Part shown: piece after piece, positions 53,771-63,897 of the stretch
Numbering within the stretch: the stretch's first letter is position 1
Layout: each line of letters opens with the position of its first letter
The notes under the pieces: model-generated
Database searches by the model: none
Seen by the model: only the letters and a program-made list of their open reading frames with translations
What the model was told of the DNA's origin: nothing
Translations under genes and position numbers: made by a program
DNA from: Segatella copri
Lineage (GTDB): Bacteria > Bacteroidota > Bacteroidia > Bacteroidales > Bacteroidaceae
Direction of reading: 5' to 3'
Assembly (NCBI RefSeq): GCF_015074785.1
Contig: NZ_CP042464.1
Span: forward strand, 2,415,001 to 2,479,000
DNA: 64,000 nucleotides

Positions 53771-55567
53771 TTATTCTTTCCAACCATCGTTCTGGAAGTC
53801 CTGACCAATCTTCCAAACCTCAGCCTCTGGGATTGGATAGAGGTAGAACTTGTCTTGCCACTTGCGCTTCTGGGCTACCTTACGGGTAATGGTGCCATCT
53901 GCTGCCACGTTTACACCGTAGATATCACGGCCGAGCGCATCGCCTGCTACGTTCCAGCGACGTACATCCCACCAGCGGTGCTCCTCGAAAGCAAGTTCGA
54001 TGGTACGCTCCTTGTGGATGAAATTGCGCATAGCTGTCTGGGAATTCAAGTCTGCACGGTCGGCTACATTACCGATGATACCGCCACGATGACGAATCTG
54101 GTCGAGCAGGTTGCAAACCTGTGTCTTGTTGCCTGCATAATCAGCCTCGTTCAATGCCTCAGCATAGTTCAGAAGCAGTTCACTATAGGTAAAGATCTTC
54201 CAGAGGCGCTTGGCTGTACCGCTGTGGTTACTGCTCAGGATGGTCTCAGGAATATACTTGCGTACATAGTAACCTGTTGGAGTAGCATTCTGGTTACCGA
54301 TAGGATTATCGCGATGACCATAAACAACATCAATGACATTGGTCTTGGTGCTGGTAGCCTGACCCCACTCACAACCATTGTAAAGAATGGTAGCTGCGAG
54401 GCGTGGATCACGGTTCTTCCACATCTTCTGCTCTGTATAACCGCTCTCTTCGTTGATGACAGGCTTGCCGTTTACATAAACCGGAGCACCTGTTGCATCA
54501 TACTGCTTGAAAGGAGCTGAACCATCTTCCATATCATACATATCTACGAGGTTCTGGCTTGGGCAAAGACCACCCTGTCCACCTTCACCTACAGGAGTAT
54601 CGGTAGAAATACCGCTCCAACCGATAGCTACATCGTTGCGGAAGAAGATAACCTCAGGGTTCTTGTCGGTATAAGTGTTGAGCAACCAGGCATTGTTGTA
54701 GGCTGCTACACCACCATTGGTACGATCTTCCAACTTATAGTTCTCACCATAGTCAGCGATGAAGCCCGCAGCTGCGTCTGCAGCCTGCTGCCAGGTAACA
54801 CCGCTCTGTGCTGAGTAGCGTGGACTTGCCATGTAGAGCATCATGCGAACATAGAGGGCACGTGCTGTAGGCTGGTTTACCTCACCTGCATAGGTAGCAT
54901 CGCTGGTCTCTGCGTAAGTCTTCAAACTGCTCTCGCATTCCTTCACCTCCTTGAAGAGATAATCCATGAAGGTCTTGAGGTCAGGGCGCTCTGTATAACC
55001 TGTCATCAGGTCACCGTTAGGGTCGAGCTCGGTTGTAACCAATGGCACCGGACCATAGCGGAGAAACAGTTCCCAGTAGAAATAGGCACGGAGGAAACGG
55101 GCCTCTGCAATATAGTTTGCCTTACGTGAATTGTAAAGTTCTACGTCAACATCTGCAGGGCGAAGCTTGTTCTCAGTGTCCTGCTCCAATGTGTTGATGG
55201 TGATATTGCACTTGCGGATACCACGATAGCGGCTCTCCCAAGGAGAAGTCAGCTCTGCTGCACCGCCACCACCATAATAGTTACCGATATTGAATGTGGT
55301 ACGTGTACCTGATGTACCAATACTTGACTCAGCCAGATCGGTAGCAGCATCCATCCATGAGTTGTTCACGCGGTTGGCACCGTGAAGCAGGAAGTTGTAA
55401 GTATCATTGTGGTTCTCTTCCAACAGAGTGAAGTTACCCAACACCTCAGCTTTTGTCAACTCATTGCTTGGCTGCTTGTCGAGGAAATTGCCAAAGGCGT
55501 CTTCGCAAGAGGTGAGCGTCATTGCTCCCATAACGAGCGCCAAAGCAAATATACTATATTTCTTCAT
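53771..55567 (-). CDS. SusD-family lipoprotein (first pair)
   Basis: 598 residues. Lipoprotein signal ending MTLTSCEDAFGNFLDKQPSN. The helical repeat region includes AEARFLRAYFYWELFLRYGPVP, and the C-terminal part contains ERTIELAFEEHRWWDVRRW. It is the glycan-capturing lid of the SusC transporter encoded 27 bp upstream. It differs clearly in sequence from the second SusD of the locus, so the two pairs probably prefer different arabinan fragments (inference). Confidence 0.94.
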   Translation of the reverse strand: MKKYSIFALALVMGAMTLTSCEDAFGNFLDKQPSNELTKAEVLGNFTLLEENHNDTYNFLLHGANRVNNSWMDAATDLAESSIGTSGTRTTFNIGNYYGGGGAAELTSPWESRYRGIRKCNITINTLEQDTENKLRPADVDVELYNSRKANYIAEARFLRAYFYWELFLRYGPVPLVTTELDPNGDLMTGYTERPDLKTFMDYLFKEVKECESSLKTYAETSDATYAGEVNQPTARALYVRMMLYMASPRYSAQSGVTWQQAADAAAGFIADYGENYKLEDRTNGGVAAYNNAWLLNTYTDKNPEVIFFRNDVAIGWSGISTDTPVGEGGQGGLCPSQNLVDMYDMEDGSAPFKQYDATGAPVYVNGKPVINEESGYTEQKMWKNRDPRLAATILYNGCEWGQATSTKTNVIDVVYGHRDNPIGNQNATPTGYYVRKYIPETILSSNHSGTAKRLWKIFTYSELLLNYAEALNEADYAGNKTQVCNLLDQIRHRGGIIGNVADRADLNSQTAMRNFIHKERTIELAFEEHRWWDVRRWNVAGDALGRDIYGVNVAADGTITRKVAQKRKWQDKFYLYPIPEAEVWKIGQDFQNDGWKE

Positions 55568-55594
55568 TTTCGATTCTTTTTGAATGTTCTTGAA

Positions 55595-58500
55595 TTAGAA
55601 TACGACATTGAAACCTACGTTGACGGTCTTCAAGAGTAGATAACGGTTTGAACCGTTACTCTCCGGGTCAACCAAGTCGTCGAGATGATCCCATGTAAAG
55701 AGGTTGTTGGCATTGATGTAGAAGCGGACATTGCTCATACCGACATGCTTAATCAACTCCTTAGGGAATGTATAGCTCAACTCGATGTTCTTCAGACGGA
55801 CGAATGAACCGTTCTTCAGGAAGAATGAGTTCTGGCGCTGGTTGTGGTCACCGTTGCTTCCGTAATGGAGCAATGGATAGGTAGCAGTAGCCAGGTTCTC
55901 TGCCTCGCTCTTTGCAGGGTTCCAGCGGTTCAGGTGGATATCCTTTACCTTACCGTTGTTTTGGAAGGCGAACATCGCATCGCTGTCGTAGTAACGGGAT
56001 ACATGATCTACACCCTGGAACATTACTTCGAAACCGATGCCCTTATAGTTGGCGCCGAGTGTCAGAGCGTATGTGTTCTCTGGAATATCGCTGTAGCCGA
56101 TGAATGTCTCATCACGGTCATCGATGAAGCCATCGTTATTCATATCCTTGTACTTCAGGTCACCAACCTTTACGTTTCCGTAGGTTGATACAGGGAAGTT
56201 AGGATTATCCAAGTCGGCCTGTGTTACGAAGCCCTCGCATACCAGACCGAAGTACTGGTTGATTGGGTGACCTTCGCGCTTGCGATAAGCGGTCTTGTAA
56301 GCAGGCTCATCCATATTCTTGATCTTGTTGGCTGCATGAGAGAAGGTTGCACCGATATTATAGGTGAAGTCCTTGCCGATGTGATTGAAGTGATGGAGTT
56401 CCAACTCGTAACCCTTGTTCTGGGTCTTACCGAGGTTTCCGGCTGCCATGGTTACACCTACCCACTGTGGACGGCTCAAGTACTCGGTCAGGATATCGTT
56501 ACGGTTCTCAACGAAGTAGTCGAAGTTACCAGTCAGCATACCGTTGAACAAGCCGAACTCAAGACCTACGTTGAACTTCTTGGCACGCTCCCATGTTACA
56601 CCATAGTTAGGATACTGGCTCTCGAAAATACCGGTTTTACCAGTATTACCGAAGTAGTAATCGTTGGAAATCTGGTTCCACTTCTCCTCATAGAGGAAGC
56701 GCTGAGCCACACCACCTACGGTATATACGTCGTTACCAACCTCACCGTAAGATGCACGGATCTTCAGGTTGTTCAACCAGTTTTCTGTTGGCTTCATAAA
56801 CTCTTCCTGAGTTACACGCCAACCGAGTGAGAATGCTGGGAAGAAACCGAAGCGTTTGCCCTTGAGGAAGTTCTCTGATCCGTTGTAACCAACGTTAACC
56901 TCAGCCAAATACTTGTCATCATAACCGTAAGTTACACGACCTACGAGACCCTGATAGCGCTTAGCCAGGTCTGAGTTGTAACGGTAGTCATTCTGGTTGT
57001 AAAGTACCATACCTGTAACATCGTGCTTACCAAACTTGCGGGCGTAGTTGATCTGACCCTCCATATAGAGCTTGTAAGTAGTAGAAGAGCCCTTAGAGTA
57101 AGCCAGGTCGCCATCTACATTATATTTGGTATAAGCATCTGCACTTGTAAAGTTGTTACGGTCGTTCAATTCGTAAGTTGCAAAAGCAGCTCCGAATGTC
57201 TTCTTGTAATATGAGTCGTAGTCGAACGAAACCATACCGCGGGCAGAAAGACCAGGAGTCAACCAGTCCATCTTGTAATCAGCAATGAAGTTGGTCTCAT
57301 TGATGGTATTGGTTCCGCGATAGTATCCACCCTTGGCAAGGGCAGCCACTACGTTGTCCTGATATACGGCTGTACCACCATAGAGAGTCTTGGTTGTCTC
57401 ACCATTCTGTACCTCATAAGATACAGGGAAGATCCAACCTGGAGTATGGTTGATACGTGCGAAGATATCATAGTTGGTAGAACTCTCGTTAGTGTTTGAA
57501 CCATGACGGTTCTCGAAACGAGTACCGAAGTTTACGCTGAATGTCAAATCCTTAGAGAGGAAGAAGTCCATGTTGGCACGGAAAGCGTAACGGTTGTAGC
57601 CTGGGCTTGAAGAGTTACCGTAGGTATCCTGGCTGAGGTTCTTGATCAGAGAACCCTGGTTGTAGATTTCACCAGAGACATAGTAGCGCATACGTTTCGT
57701 ACCACCACGTACACTTACATTGTAGCGCTGAGAAGGAGCCCAGTTGTTGAGCACCTCATCATACCAGTCTACATTAGGATAGAGAAGCGCATCAGCACCA
57801 GTCAACTCGCCGGCGCAGCTCTTGCGGTACATCTCGATATCAGAAGCTGAATACTGTGATGGAAGACCATCATTCTTCAAAGCCTCCTCGAGGAGAGTAA
57901 CAGAGTCATAAGAGTTCAGATAGTGAGGCTTACGGGTTGGGGTACCCCACATGAAATTGCTTGTCAAGCTAACCTCTGGCTTCATATCCTTACCACGCTT
58001 GGTAGTAACAAGGATGACACCATTCGCACCACGCACACCATAAACGGCTGTAGCAGAAGCATCCTTCAATACAGAGATGCTCTCGATATCATCAGGAGCC
58101 ACCTGAGAGAAAGCACGCTCTACACCATCTACCATGACCAATGGAGCACCGTCGCCAGCGAAGGTTGCACGACCACGGATGTTGATGGTAGCGTCATCGG
58201 CACCAGGAGCACCAGAAACCTGAGTTGTTACGACACCAGGAATCTTACCGGCAATAGCCTGCGTAACGTTGGCTGTAGGAGTATTCAAGAGGTCGTCTGA
58301 ACTAACCTGAGAGATAGCACCTACGACACTCTCTTTCTTCTGATGACCGTAACCAACGACTACGACCTCATTGATTTTCTGACTTTCGTCCTTGAGAACC
58401 ACCTTGATATTACGCTGATTGCCTACACGGATGTTCTGAGCAACCATACCGATATAAGAGATTTTCAAAGTAGCGTTCTCGTTCTTCACCTGAATCTTGA

Positions 58501-58684
58501 AGTTACCGTCGAAATCAGTAACAACACCATTGGTTGTCAATGCTTCCATAACAGTAGCACCGATGATAGGCTCACCCGATTCATCTGACACATTACCTGA
58601 TACGGTAACCTGTGCTGATGCTCCTAAAGTAAGGAGCACCAGTGTCAGGGTCAAGAATAACTTATGCAATATGTTATTGTTCAT
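55595..58684 (-). CDS. SusC-family TonB-dependent transporter (first pair)
   Basis: 1,029 residues. Signal peptide ending LGASAQVTVSGNV, CarboxypepD-like domain (about 25-105), TonB-contact motif NEVVVVGYGHQKKESVVGAI, plug with PLVMVDGVERAFSQVAP, and a barrel ending VNVGFNVVF. Imports oligosaccharides across the outer membrane using TonB energy. It follows the glycan-binding lipoprotein gene by 20 bp and precedes its susD by 27 bp, inside a single long operon. Confidence 0.95.
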   Translation of the reverse strand: MNNNILHKLFLTLTLVLLTLGASAQVTVSGNVSDESGEPIIGATVMEALTTNGVVTDFDGNFKIQVKNENATLKISYIGMVAQNIRVGNQRNIKVVLKDESQKINEVVVVGYGHQKKESVVGAISQVSSDDLLNTPTANVTQAIAGKIPGVVTTQVSGAPGADDATINIRGRATFAGDGAPLVMVDGVERAFSQVAPDDIESISVLKDASATAVYGVRGANGVILVTTKRGKDMKPEVSLTSNFMWGTPTRKPHYLNSYDSVTLLEEALKNDGLPSQYSASDIEMYRKSCAGELTGADALLYPNVDWYDEVLNNWAPSQRYNVSVRGGTKRMRYYVSGEIYNQGSLIKNLSQDTYGNSSSPGYNRYAFRANMDFFLSKDLTFSVNFGTRFENRHGSNTNESSTNYDIFARINHTPGWIFPVSYEVQNGETTKTLYGGTAVYQDNVVAALAKGGYYRGTNTINETNFIADYKMDWLTPGLSARGMVSFDYDSYYKKTFGAAFATYELNDRNNFTSADAYTKYNVDGDLAYSKGSSTTYKLYMEGQINYARKFGKHDVTGMVLYNQNDYRYNSDLAKRYQGLVGRVTYGYDDKYLAEVNVGYNGSENFLKGKRFGFFPAFSLGWRVTQEEFMKPTENWLNNLKIRASYGEVGNDVYTVGGVAQRFLYEEKWNQISNDYYFGNTGKTGIFESQYPNYGVTWERAKKFNVGLEFGLFNGMLTGNFDYFVENRNDILTEYLSRPQWVGVTMAAGNLGKTQNKGYELELHHFNHIGKDFTYNIGATFSHAANKIKNMDEPAYKTAYRKREGHPINQYFGLVCEGFVTQADLDNPNFPVSTYGNVKVGDLKYKDMNNDGFIDDRDETFIGYSDIPENTYALTLGANYKGIGFEVMFQGVDHVSRYYDSDAMFAFQNNGKVKDIHLNRWNPAKSEAENLATATYPLLHYGSNGDHNQRQNSFFLKNGSFVRLKNIELSYTFPKELIKHVGMSNVRFYINANNLFTWDHLDDLVDPESNGSNRYLLLKTVNVGFNVVF

Positions 58685-58704
58685 TGTTTATTCTATTTTG
58701 GTTA

Positions 58705-60597
58705 TTATTCTGCAAAGTTAGTATTGAACCATGGATATGTTCTAACCTGCTTGATAACTTGATAAGACTTTTCATTTGTCAAGAAGACATAAAGCGGTTT
58801 ACCCTCAAGTCCATCAACAAAGAAAGACATCTGAGGCAAAGACTCTCCCTGAGCTGTCACAACATCAGCTGTCATATCAACTCTATCACCAACACGTTTG
58901 AAATCAAGAGTAACAGTAGCACCATTAATATCTGTCTTCCAAGTATCCCAATTGTAGGTAGCTGTTACATTATCTCCATTCGTTGGTATATTAGCTCCCC
59001 ATGTCCAAGCATCTGCTCTACAAACTGCATACTCTAAATATCCAGCCTCACCAAAAGGAGTGTTTGTGAATGCAACTACATAATTTTCCCAATTCTCTCC
59101 ACCTGCAGTTGTATTGACAAATTGAATTGTCAAACGTGAACGCTCTGCAGAAAGGTCATACATTTCAGATTTCTTATCAAAGAATGCTGAAGAATTATCA
59201 TCAGAACCGATTGTATATGCACCATCTTTATAATTAACAGATGTATAAGTCTCGGCCTTTTCAAATGTCAAGAATGACTTTTCTAGAGTTACAAAAGTAC
59301 CCCATTCTTCTGTAGGAGCTTCCTTTTGAGTATCAAATGTACAAACTGGTAGTTTAGAACCACTTGCAGTTGTCACATATTGTTCAACATGGAACATTTT
59401 ACCAGTACGAGTAACATAAAGGTCTACTGTTGCTCCCTTCATATCAGCAATCCATGAATCCCAATTATAACTTGCAGAAACGCCTTGAGCATCGCCATCG
59501 AGGAGTGAACCCCAACTCCAAGCATCACCACGACATATCTCATATTCAATATATCCATTATCGCCAAAAGCTACACCATTTGTTATGGCAAGAACCCATG
59601 TTTCATAATTTTTTGCAGCATTATTATTGCAAGTAAAACGGTAATGAACAGTACCATTACCTTTCATTTGAATATTTGGAGTTTTAGGATCAAAGAATCC
59701 GGAACTAAAATCTTCATTACCGATAGATTCTTGTTCTTTCCAAATGAAACCGCTACCTCCATTACCTCCAATGGTCTTGTTCCAGTCTTTCTCTTCCATC
59801 ATGTTACGGATCAGGGTAACATTGTCGATAGATACGGTGTTGGTCTCTTCGGCTGTCAACTTGCTGTCTCCACCTATATATATATAAGGTAAAGAGTTGA
59901 TGGAATCAACCAAAGTCTTGTACTTGAAAGAAGTAGCACTTGATGATGTCTGATAACCGGAAAGGCTCTTCTTACCATCTACGTAGAGCTGGTAACCTTC
60001 AGTAGAAAGCTGAAGGGCTACGAAATGCCACTCATTAGGAGAGAGAATACCTGTCTTCACAGAAGCAGGATCATTCTCATTCAGGTTCAAACTCTGCAAC
60101 TGGGTAGGCTTGTTGTAAACCACCTGACCATTGGCAGTGATATAGAAGTGAGCACTGATATCATTACCAGCAGCATCCTTCTCATCTGAACCAAATGAGA
60201 CAAGAGGTCGGGTCAAGTCAACATCTGCGACTGTTCCGTCCTCAGCTACGGCTGCATCAATCTTTACAGCGAAAGTGATGGCAGCGCCATTTTGCAACTT
60301 CACACCATTGAAAGGATTGGCAATCTTGGCACCACCCTTACCATTGATGTGCAATACATTACTTGCGAGGGTCTCATCATTGGTCACCTCACATGACTCA
60401 TCGTGACTTATCATGTCTGAATACTCAGGTTTCTCTTCTGAATACTCAAAGTCATAAGTTGCCACTGTTGCCTTAGATGGGTAAATCTGTCCGCCAGCAG
60501 GATCGTCCTGTCGGCCCCAGTCATCACCACAAGCAGTGAAACTTAATGCCACCATGATAGCACAAGCAAACGAAAGTAAAGTTTTTCTTAACTTCAT
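58705..60597 (-). CDS. Surface glycan-binding lipoprotein with LamG-like and repeated novel domains
   Basis: 630 residues. Lipoprotein signal ending LSFTACGDDWGRQDD. A concanavalin/LamG-like domain lies at about 45-265 (GAAITFAVKI ... ILSPNEWHFVALQLSTEGYQLY). Then come two copies of a domain of about 135 residues (about 306-442 and 482-620). Both contain a W..WV.A/F.N segment, an EY..CR.DAW.WG stretch and a YNWD.W..D..GA.V signature. The same domain occurs once in the large GH43 enzyme. As first gene after the main promoter of the locus, with no catalytic motif, it probably holds arabinan on the cell surface. Family name unknown to me. Confidence 0.82.
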   Translation of the reverse strand: MKLRKTLLSFACAIMVALSFTACGDDWGRQDDPAGGQIYPSKATVATYDFEYSEEKPEYSDMISHDESCEVTNDETLASNVLHINGKGGAKIANPFNGVKLQNGAAITFAVKIDAAVAEDGTVADVDLTRPLVSFGSDEKDAAGNDISAHFYITANGQVVYNKPTQLQSLNLNENDPASVKTGILSPNEWHFVALQLSTEGYQLYVDGKKSLSGYQTSSSATSFKYKTLVDSINSLPYIYIGGDSKLTAEETNTVSIDNVTLIRNMMEEKDWNKTIGGNGGSGFIWKEQESIGNEDFSSGFFDPKTPNIQMKGNGTVHYRFTCNNNAAKNYETWVLAITNGVAFGDNGYIEYEICRGDAWSWGSLLDGDAQGVSASYNWDSWIADMKGATVDLYVTRTGKMFHVEQYVTTASGSKLPVCTFDTQKEAPTEEWGTFVTLEKSFLTFEKAETYTSVNYKDGAYTIGSDDNSSAFFDKKSEMYDLSAERSRLTIQFVNTTAGGENWENYVVAFTNTPFGEAGYLEYAVCRADAWTWGANIPTNGDNVTATYNWDTWKTDINGATVTLDFKRVGDRVDMTADVVTAQGESLPQMSFFVDGLEGKPLYVFLTNEKSYQVIKQVRTYPWFNTNFAE

Positions 60598-60670
60598 AAC
60601 TTAACGCCTTTAGGTTGTTTGTTTACTATTCAAATAGGTTATTTAAAATTCTTAAATCCTTTTTCAGTGG

Positions 60671-60750
60671 CAAAAGTACAATTAATCGGATTATATAGGG
60701 TGGACAATTGGGTTTTATAGGTGGACAAAACACATAAACAGTGGATTTTT
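60671..60750 (-). promoter_or_regulatory. Main promoter of the polysaccharide locus with spaced direct repeats
   Basis: Minus-strand -7 TACTTTTG (60671-60678) without a -33 TTTG. TTGTCCACC occurs at 60699-60707 and 60720-60728 (21-bp step), with a weaker third site around 60741. Two-turn spacing next to a weak promoter is what an AraC-type activator would use. Confidence 0.6.
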
Positions 60751-60800
60751 AAGGATATTACGTGCTTATCCACCAGTTGTGTACCCACACACACAAAACA

Positions 60801-60832
60801 AGGGGTTACTTGACTTATATCAAGTAACCCCT
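60801..60832 (-). terminator. Terminator of the regulator gene
   Basis: AGGGGTTACTTGA / TCAAGTAACCCCT, a perfect 13-bp stem; TTGTTTTG follows on the minus strand. Confidence 0.75.
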
Positions 60833-60903
60833 CGGTTTTATTTTATTTGCTTAACAAATTATCACATCCAGGAACATTATTTCTCCGAAGAATCCAAGGA
60901 GAA

Positions 60904-63894
60904 CTATCCCATATCTGAACCCTGAGAATCCAACTGATCCTTATATGCAGTCGGCGAGATGCCAAACTGCTTGGTGAAGCAACGGGTGAAATACTTCGGA
61001 TCGTTGAAGCCTACACGGTAGGCTATCTCCGTGATATTTCGGTTGGAAGTTTTATCAGCCATCATCTTGCGCGAGATGTCGAGACGGTAGTTGCGGATAA
61101 ACTGGGCTGTTGGCAAACCTGTCTCCTTGGAGAGATTCTTGCTCAGTACACTGCGTGATATACCCAAGGCATCTGCCAGTTCCTGAACTCCGAACTCAGA
61201 ATTATCGTAATTCTTCTCCATCACATCCATCACTTCTTCCATGAATGGACGCGTATTCTCCTCTACCATCTTCCTGTCAGCCTCAATGCTCTTTATCTGA
61301 CTGTCCTGATAACGCTTCTGGTTCTGCAGAATCATCTGGATGCGACTCTGCAGCTTTTCTGGTTCATCACTTTCCTTCATCGCTGCCTCGATAGGACGGT
61401 ACAAAGCCTCAACTTCCTCTTCGCGCATCTTGTTGAGACGGCGCACATAAGCATATTGGAGCAAGGCAATGATACCTATTATAATAAGGGTAACAAACCA
61501 CCAGCTCTTCCAGAAATAAGGAGTAATCTGAACTTCTACAGAGATCACCTGCTCCTTGTCGGAATTGATAGATGGGATATATTTCACCTCAAACTTATAG
61601 TCTCCAGCCGGCAGAGTGGAATAACGCACACTATGCTGACCAGCCTTGAGCTGAACCCACTCATTCTCGTATCCCTTCATGCGATAAAGGTACACGCCCT
61701 GTGTCTCGCTGCCATAATTGAGCGCTGAGAAAAAGAGGGTAAACGACTTATCACTCTCATGGATACGTAACTTTCTGGCGACAGAAATGTCTTCTTCCAG
61801 ATAATCGCTGCCGGCAAAGACAGGCTGGTTATCTACCAAAAGTTCGGTAAAGCACAACTTACCCGTCTGGTGCACAGAACGGTTTATGCCCTTTACAGCC
61901 ATCATACCCGCATCGGTGCCCAGGAATATCTCGCCCTTGGCATTGCGGATGGCTCCATTGAAATAGAACTGCGAACTGATCAGACCGTCTTCACGGGAGA
62001 AACTGCAGAATGCCTCGGTCTTCGGATTGAAGATAGAGAGTCCGTTATCGGTAGCTATCCACAGCATACCCTGGTTATCCTCTACAATACCCTTCACGAT
62101 ATTGTTGGCAAGTCCGTTATTGGTGGTATACGACTTCACTTGAGTCTTTCCGTGTTTATCGCTGGTATAGCAATACAGACCGTAGCCGTTACTGCCCATC
62201 CATATCTTTCCATCCTTAGCCTGGCAGAAAGACAATATCTTATCGAAGACTCCACTCTTCGGATTGTCGAGTTTATACTGATGATACGTCACAGCGAAAT
62301 CGCCCTTGCCATGAGCACGCGACTTGAGATCGACCTCTACCATTCCCTGCACGCACCCCATCAGGAGTTTGCCCTTTCGGGTTATCAGAGAACCGATGCA
62401 GCCGCGCACATTCAGGCATCCCTTGAAAGGTTCAATGAGTTGGCGGCGCTTCATATCATAGAAGAAGAGACCGTCATTGGTTCCGAGCCACATACCATCA
62501 TTGATAGGATCGTAAGCCAAAGCACCGGCAAAGTTAAGTAAATGCTGATGCTTAGCATCTATCACCAGAGGAATAATCTTGTCCGGCTGACTGAGATTCA
62601 TCACAGCAAAGCCCCTTCCCCAGGTACCAATCCAGAGCTGATTGCGGTTATCGGCTGCAAGAACCGAGACGGTATTATGCGGCAAACCGGAATTTGCCAC
62701 CGTATAATGAACAAAGTTCATGCTGCCTGGAGTCAAGGCATTGAGACCTCCCTCTACTGTTCCTACCCACAGGGTTCCGTCGGCTGCCGCATACATGGCA
62801 TTGACCGCATTAGGAGAGATACTGCCCGGGGTGGCGGGGTCGTGACGGTAGAATTCCAAATTCAGCTGACGTGGAGCCAACTTGATAACACCACCTGTCT
62901 CGGAACCTACCCATATCTGTCCGTTCTTAGAGAAAAGACTGTTGATAAAGTTGCTGCTCAGCGGATTCACAGCCGTAGCAGTGTTCCAATGTTCTATCTC
63001 TCCGGTCTTATCATTGAAGATATCTACGCCACAGAGCGTTCCTACCAGAAGTTTGTCATCTGGAGAAACGGCAAGGCTCGTCACTACTTCGTGCTGGAGC
63101 GAATGGTCGGTAGCAGAACAATGGAATTCCTGCTTACCACTATTAAACAATCCGCGATTCGTACCCATCCATATCTTGCCATGATAATAAATAAGCGCCC
63201 CCCCATACCGACCTTCGAGCGGAGGGAACAGGGATGAGATATTCTTTGCTACAAGCTGATTGTTCTTCACAGAAAACTCGCTCACTACTCCATTGTTGCA
63301 TAATACAACCGTTCCTCTGCGATAGACATCACAGATTCCGAGGTCGGGAGCATTATAAGGATAGGATGTGGACAAGACGCTGCTCACCTCGCCCTTTTCG
63401 TTAAAGCCGAAACGGGTAAGCTGATTGACAGACAGCATCCATATATTGCCCTTTGCATCACAATATATTCGGGTGCAAAGGTTCTTGAATACTTTGTTGA
63501 GTTGTGCCTCTACCCGGCTGTTCTCACAAAGTGGAACAACAGGTTGCATGGTATTGAGGTCGAGTACCTGCGGACCTTCCTCGAAAGCTATCCAAAGGCG
63601 CTTGAACGGATCTTCGCAGACATTACGGCAACTGTTGCTTCGCAGACTGATTCCTACAGACCCCAAACCGAAGTTCATAAAGTTGAAACCATCGTAGCGC
63701 ACCAGTCCACCACCATGCGTACTGATCCATACGAAGCCGTAGGAATCCTGAAAGATATCATCAGCAAAATTATTCGGCATACCTGCAGCCATATTGAGAT
63801 AGCTTACATTATAGCGACTAGGCAGCCCACCTTGCGCCCAACTGCTCAAGGTTATGAAGAGAATGCTTATTATAGAAAGAATGTATCTAATCAT
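60904..63894 (-). CDS. Propeller sensor-AraC membrane regulator lacking kinase and receiver domains
   Basis: 996 residues. Signal peptide ending LSSWAQGG, then periplasmic two-component-type propeller repeats (about 25-690, repeated DG.LWVGT / G.IW.G-type strands), a Y_Y_Y domain (about 700-785) and one membrane segment at about 798-818. Hybrid two-component sensors of this layout normally continue with HisKA, HATPase, receiver and AraC domains, in about 1,300-1,400 residues. Here a coiled-coil-like linker of about 70 residues leads straight to an AraC HTH (about 888-985, SRSVLSKNL ... VGFNDPKYFTRCF). It is probably a one-component regulator of the arabinan locus. A G7 tract in frame lies at 63198-63204. 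Confidence 0.9.
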   Translation of the reverse strand: MIRYILSIISILFITLSSWAQGGLPSRYNVSYLNMAAGMPNNFADDIFQDSYGFVWISTHGGGLVRYDGFNFMNFGLGSVGISLRSNSCRNVCEDPFKRLWIAFEEGPQVLDLNTMQPVVPLCENSRVEAQLNKVFKNLCTRIYCDAKGNIWMLSVNQLTRFGFNEKGEVSSVLSTSYPYNAPDLGICDVYRRGTVVLCNNGVVSEFSVKNNQLVAKNISSLFPPLEGRYGGALIYYHGKIWMGTNRGLFNSGKQEFHCSATDHSLQHEVVTSLAVSPDDKLLVGTLCGVDIFNDKTGEIEHWNTATAVNPLSSNFINSLFSKNGQIWVGSETGGVIKLAPRQLNLEFYRHDPATPGSISPNAVNAMYAAADGTLWVGTVEGGLNALTPGSMNFVHYTVANSGLPHNTVSVLAADNRNQLWIGTWGRGFAVMNLSQPDKIIPLVIDAKHQHLLNFAGALAYDPINDGMWLGTNDGLFFYDMKRRQLIEPFKGCLNVRGCIGSLITRKGKLLMGCVQGMVEVDLKSRAHGKGDFAVTYHQYKLDNPKSGVFDKILSFCQAKDGKIWMGSNGYGLYCYTSDKHGKTQVKSYTTNNGLANNIVKGIVEDNQGMLWIATDNGLSIFNPKTEAFCSFSREDGLISSQFYFNGAIRNAKGEIFLGTDAGMMAVKGINRSVHQTGKLCFTELLVDNQPVFAGSDYLEEDISVARKLRIHESDKSFTLFFSALNYGSETQGVYLYRMKGYENEWVQLKAGQHSVRYSTLPAGDYKFEVKYIPSINSDKEQVISVEVQITPYFWKSWWFVTLIIIGIIALLQYAYVRRLNKMREEEVEALYRPIEAAMKESDEPEKLQSRIQMILQNQKRYQDSQIKSIEADRKMVEENTRPFMEEVMDVMEKNYDNSEFGVQELADALGISRSVLSKNLSKETGLPTAQFIRNYRLDISRKMMADKTSNRNITEIAYRVGFNDPKYFTRCFTKQFGISPTAYKDQLDSQGSDMG

Positions 63895-63897
63895 TAA

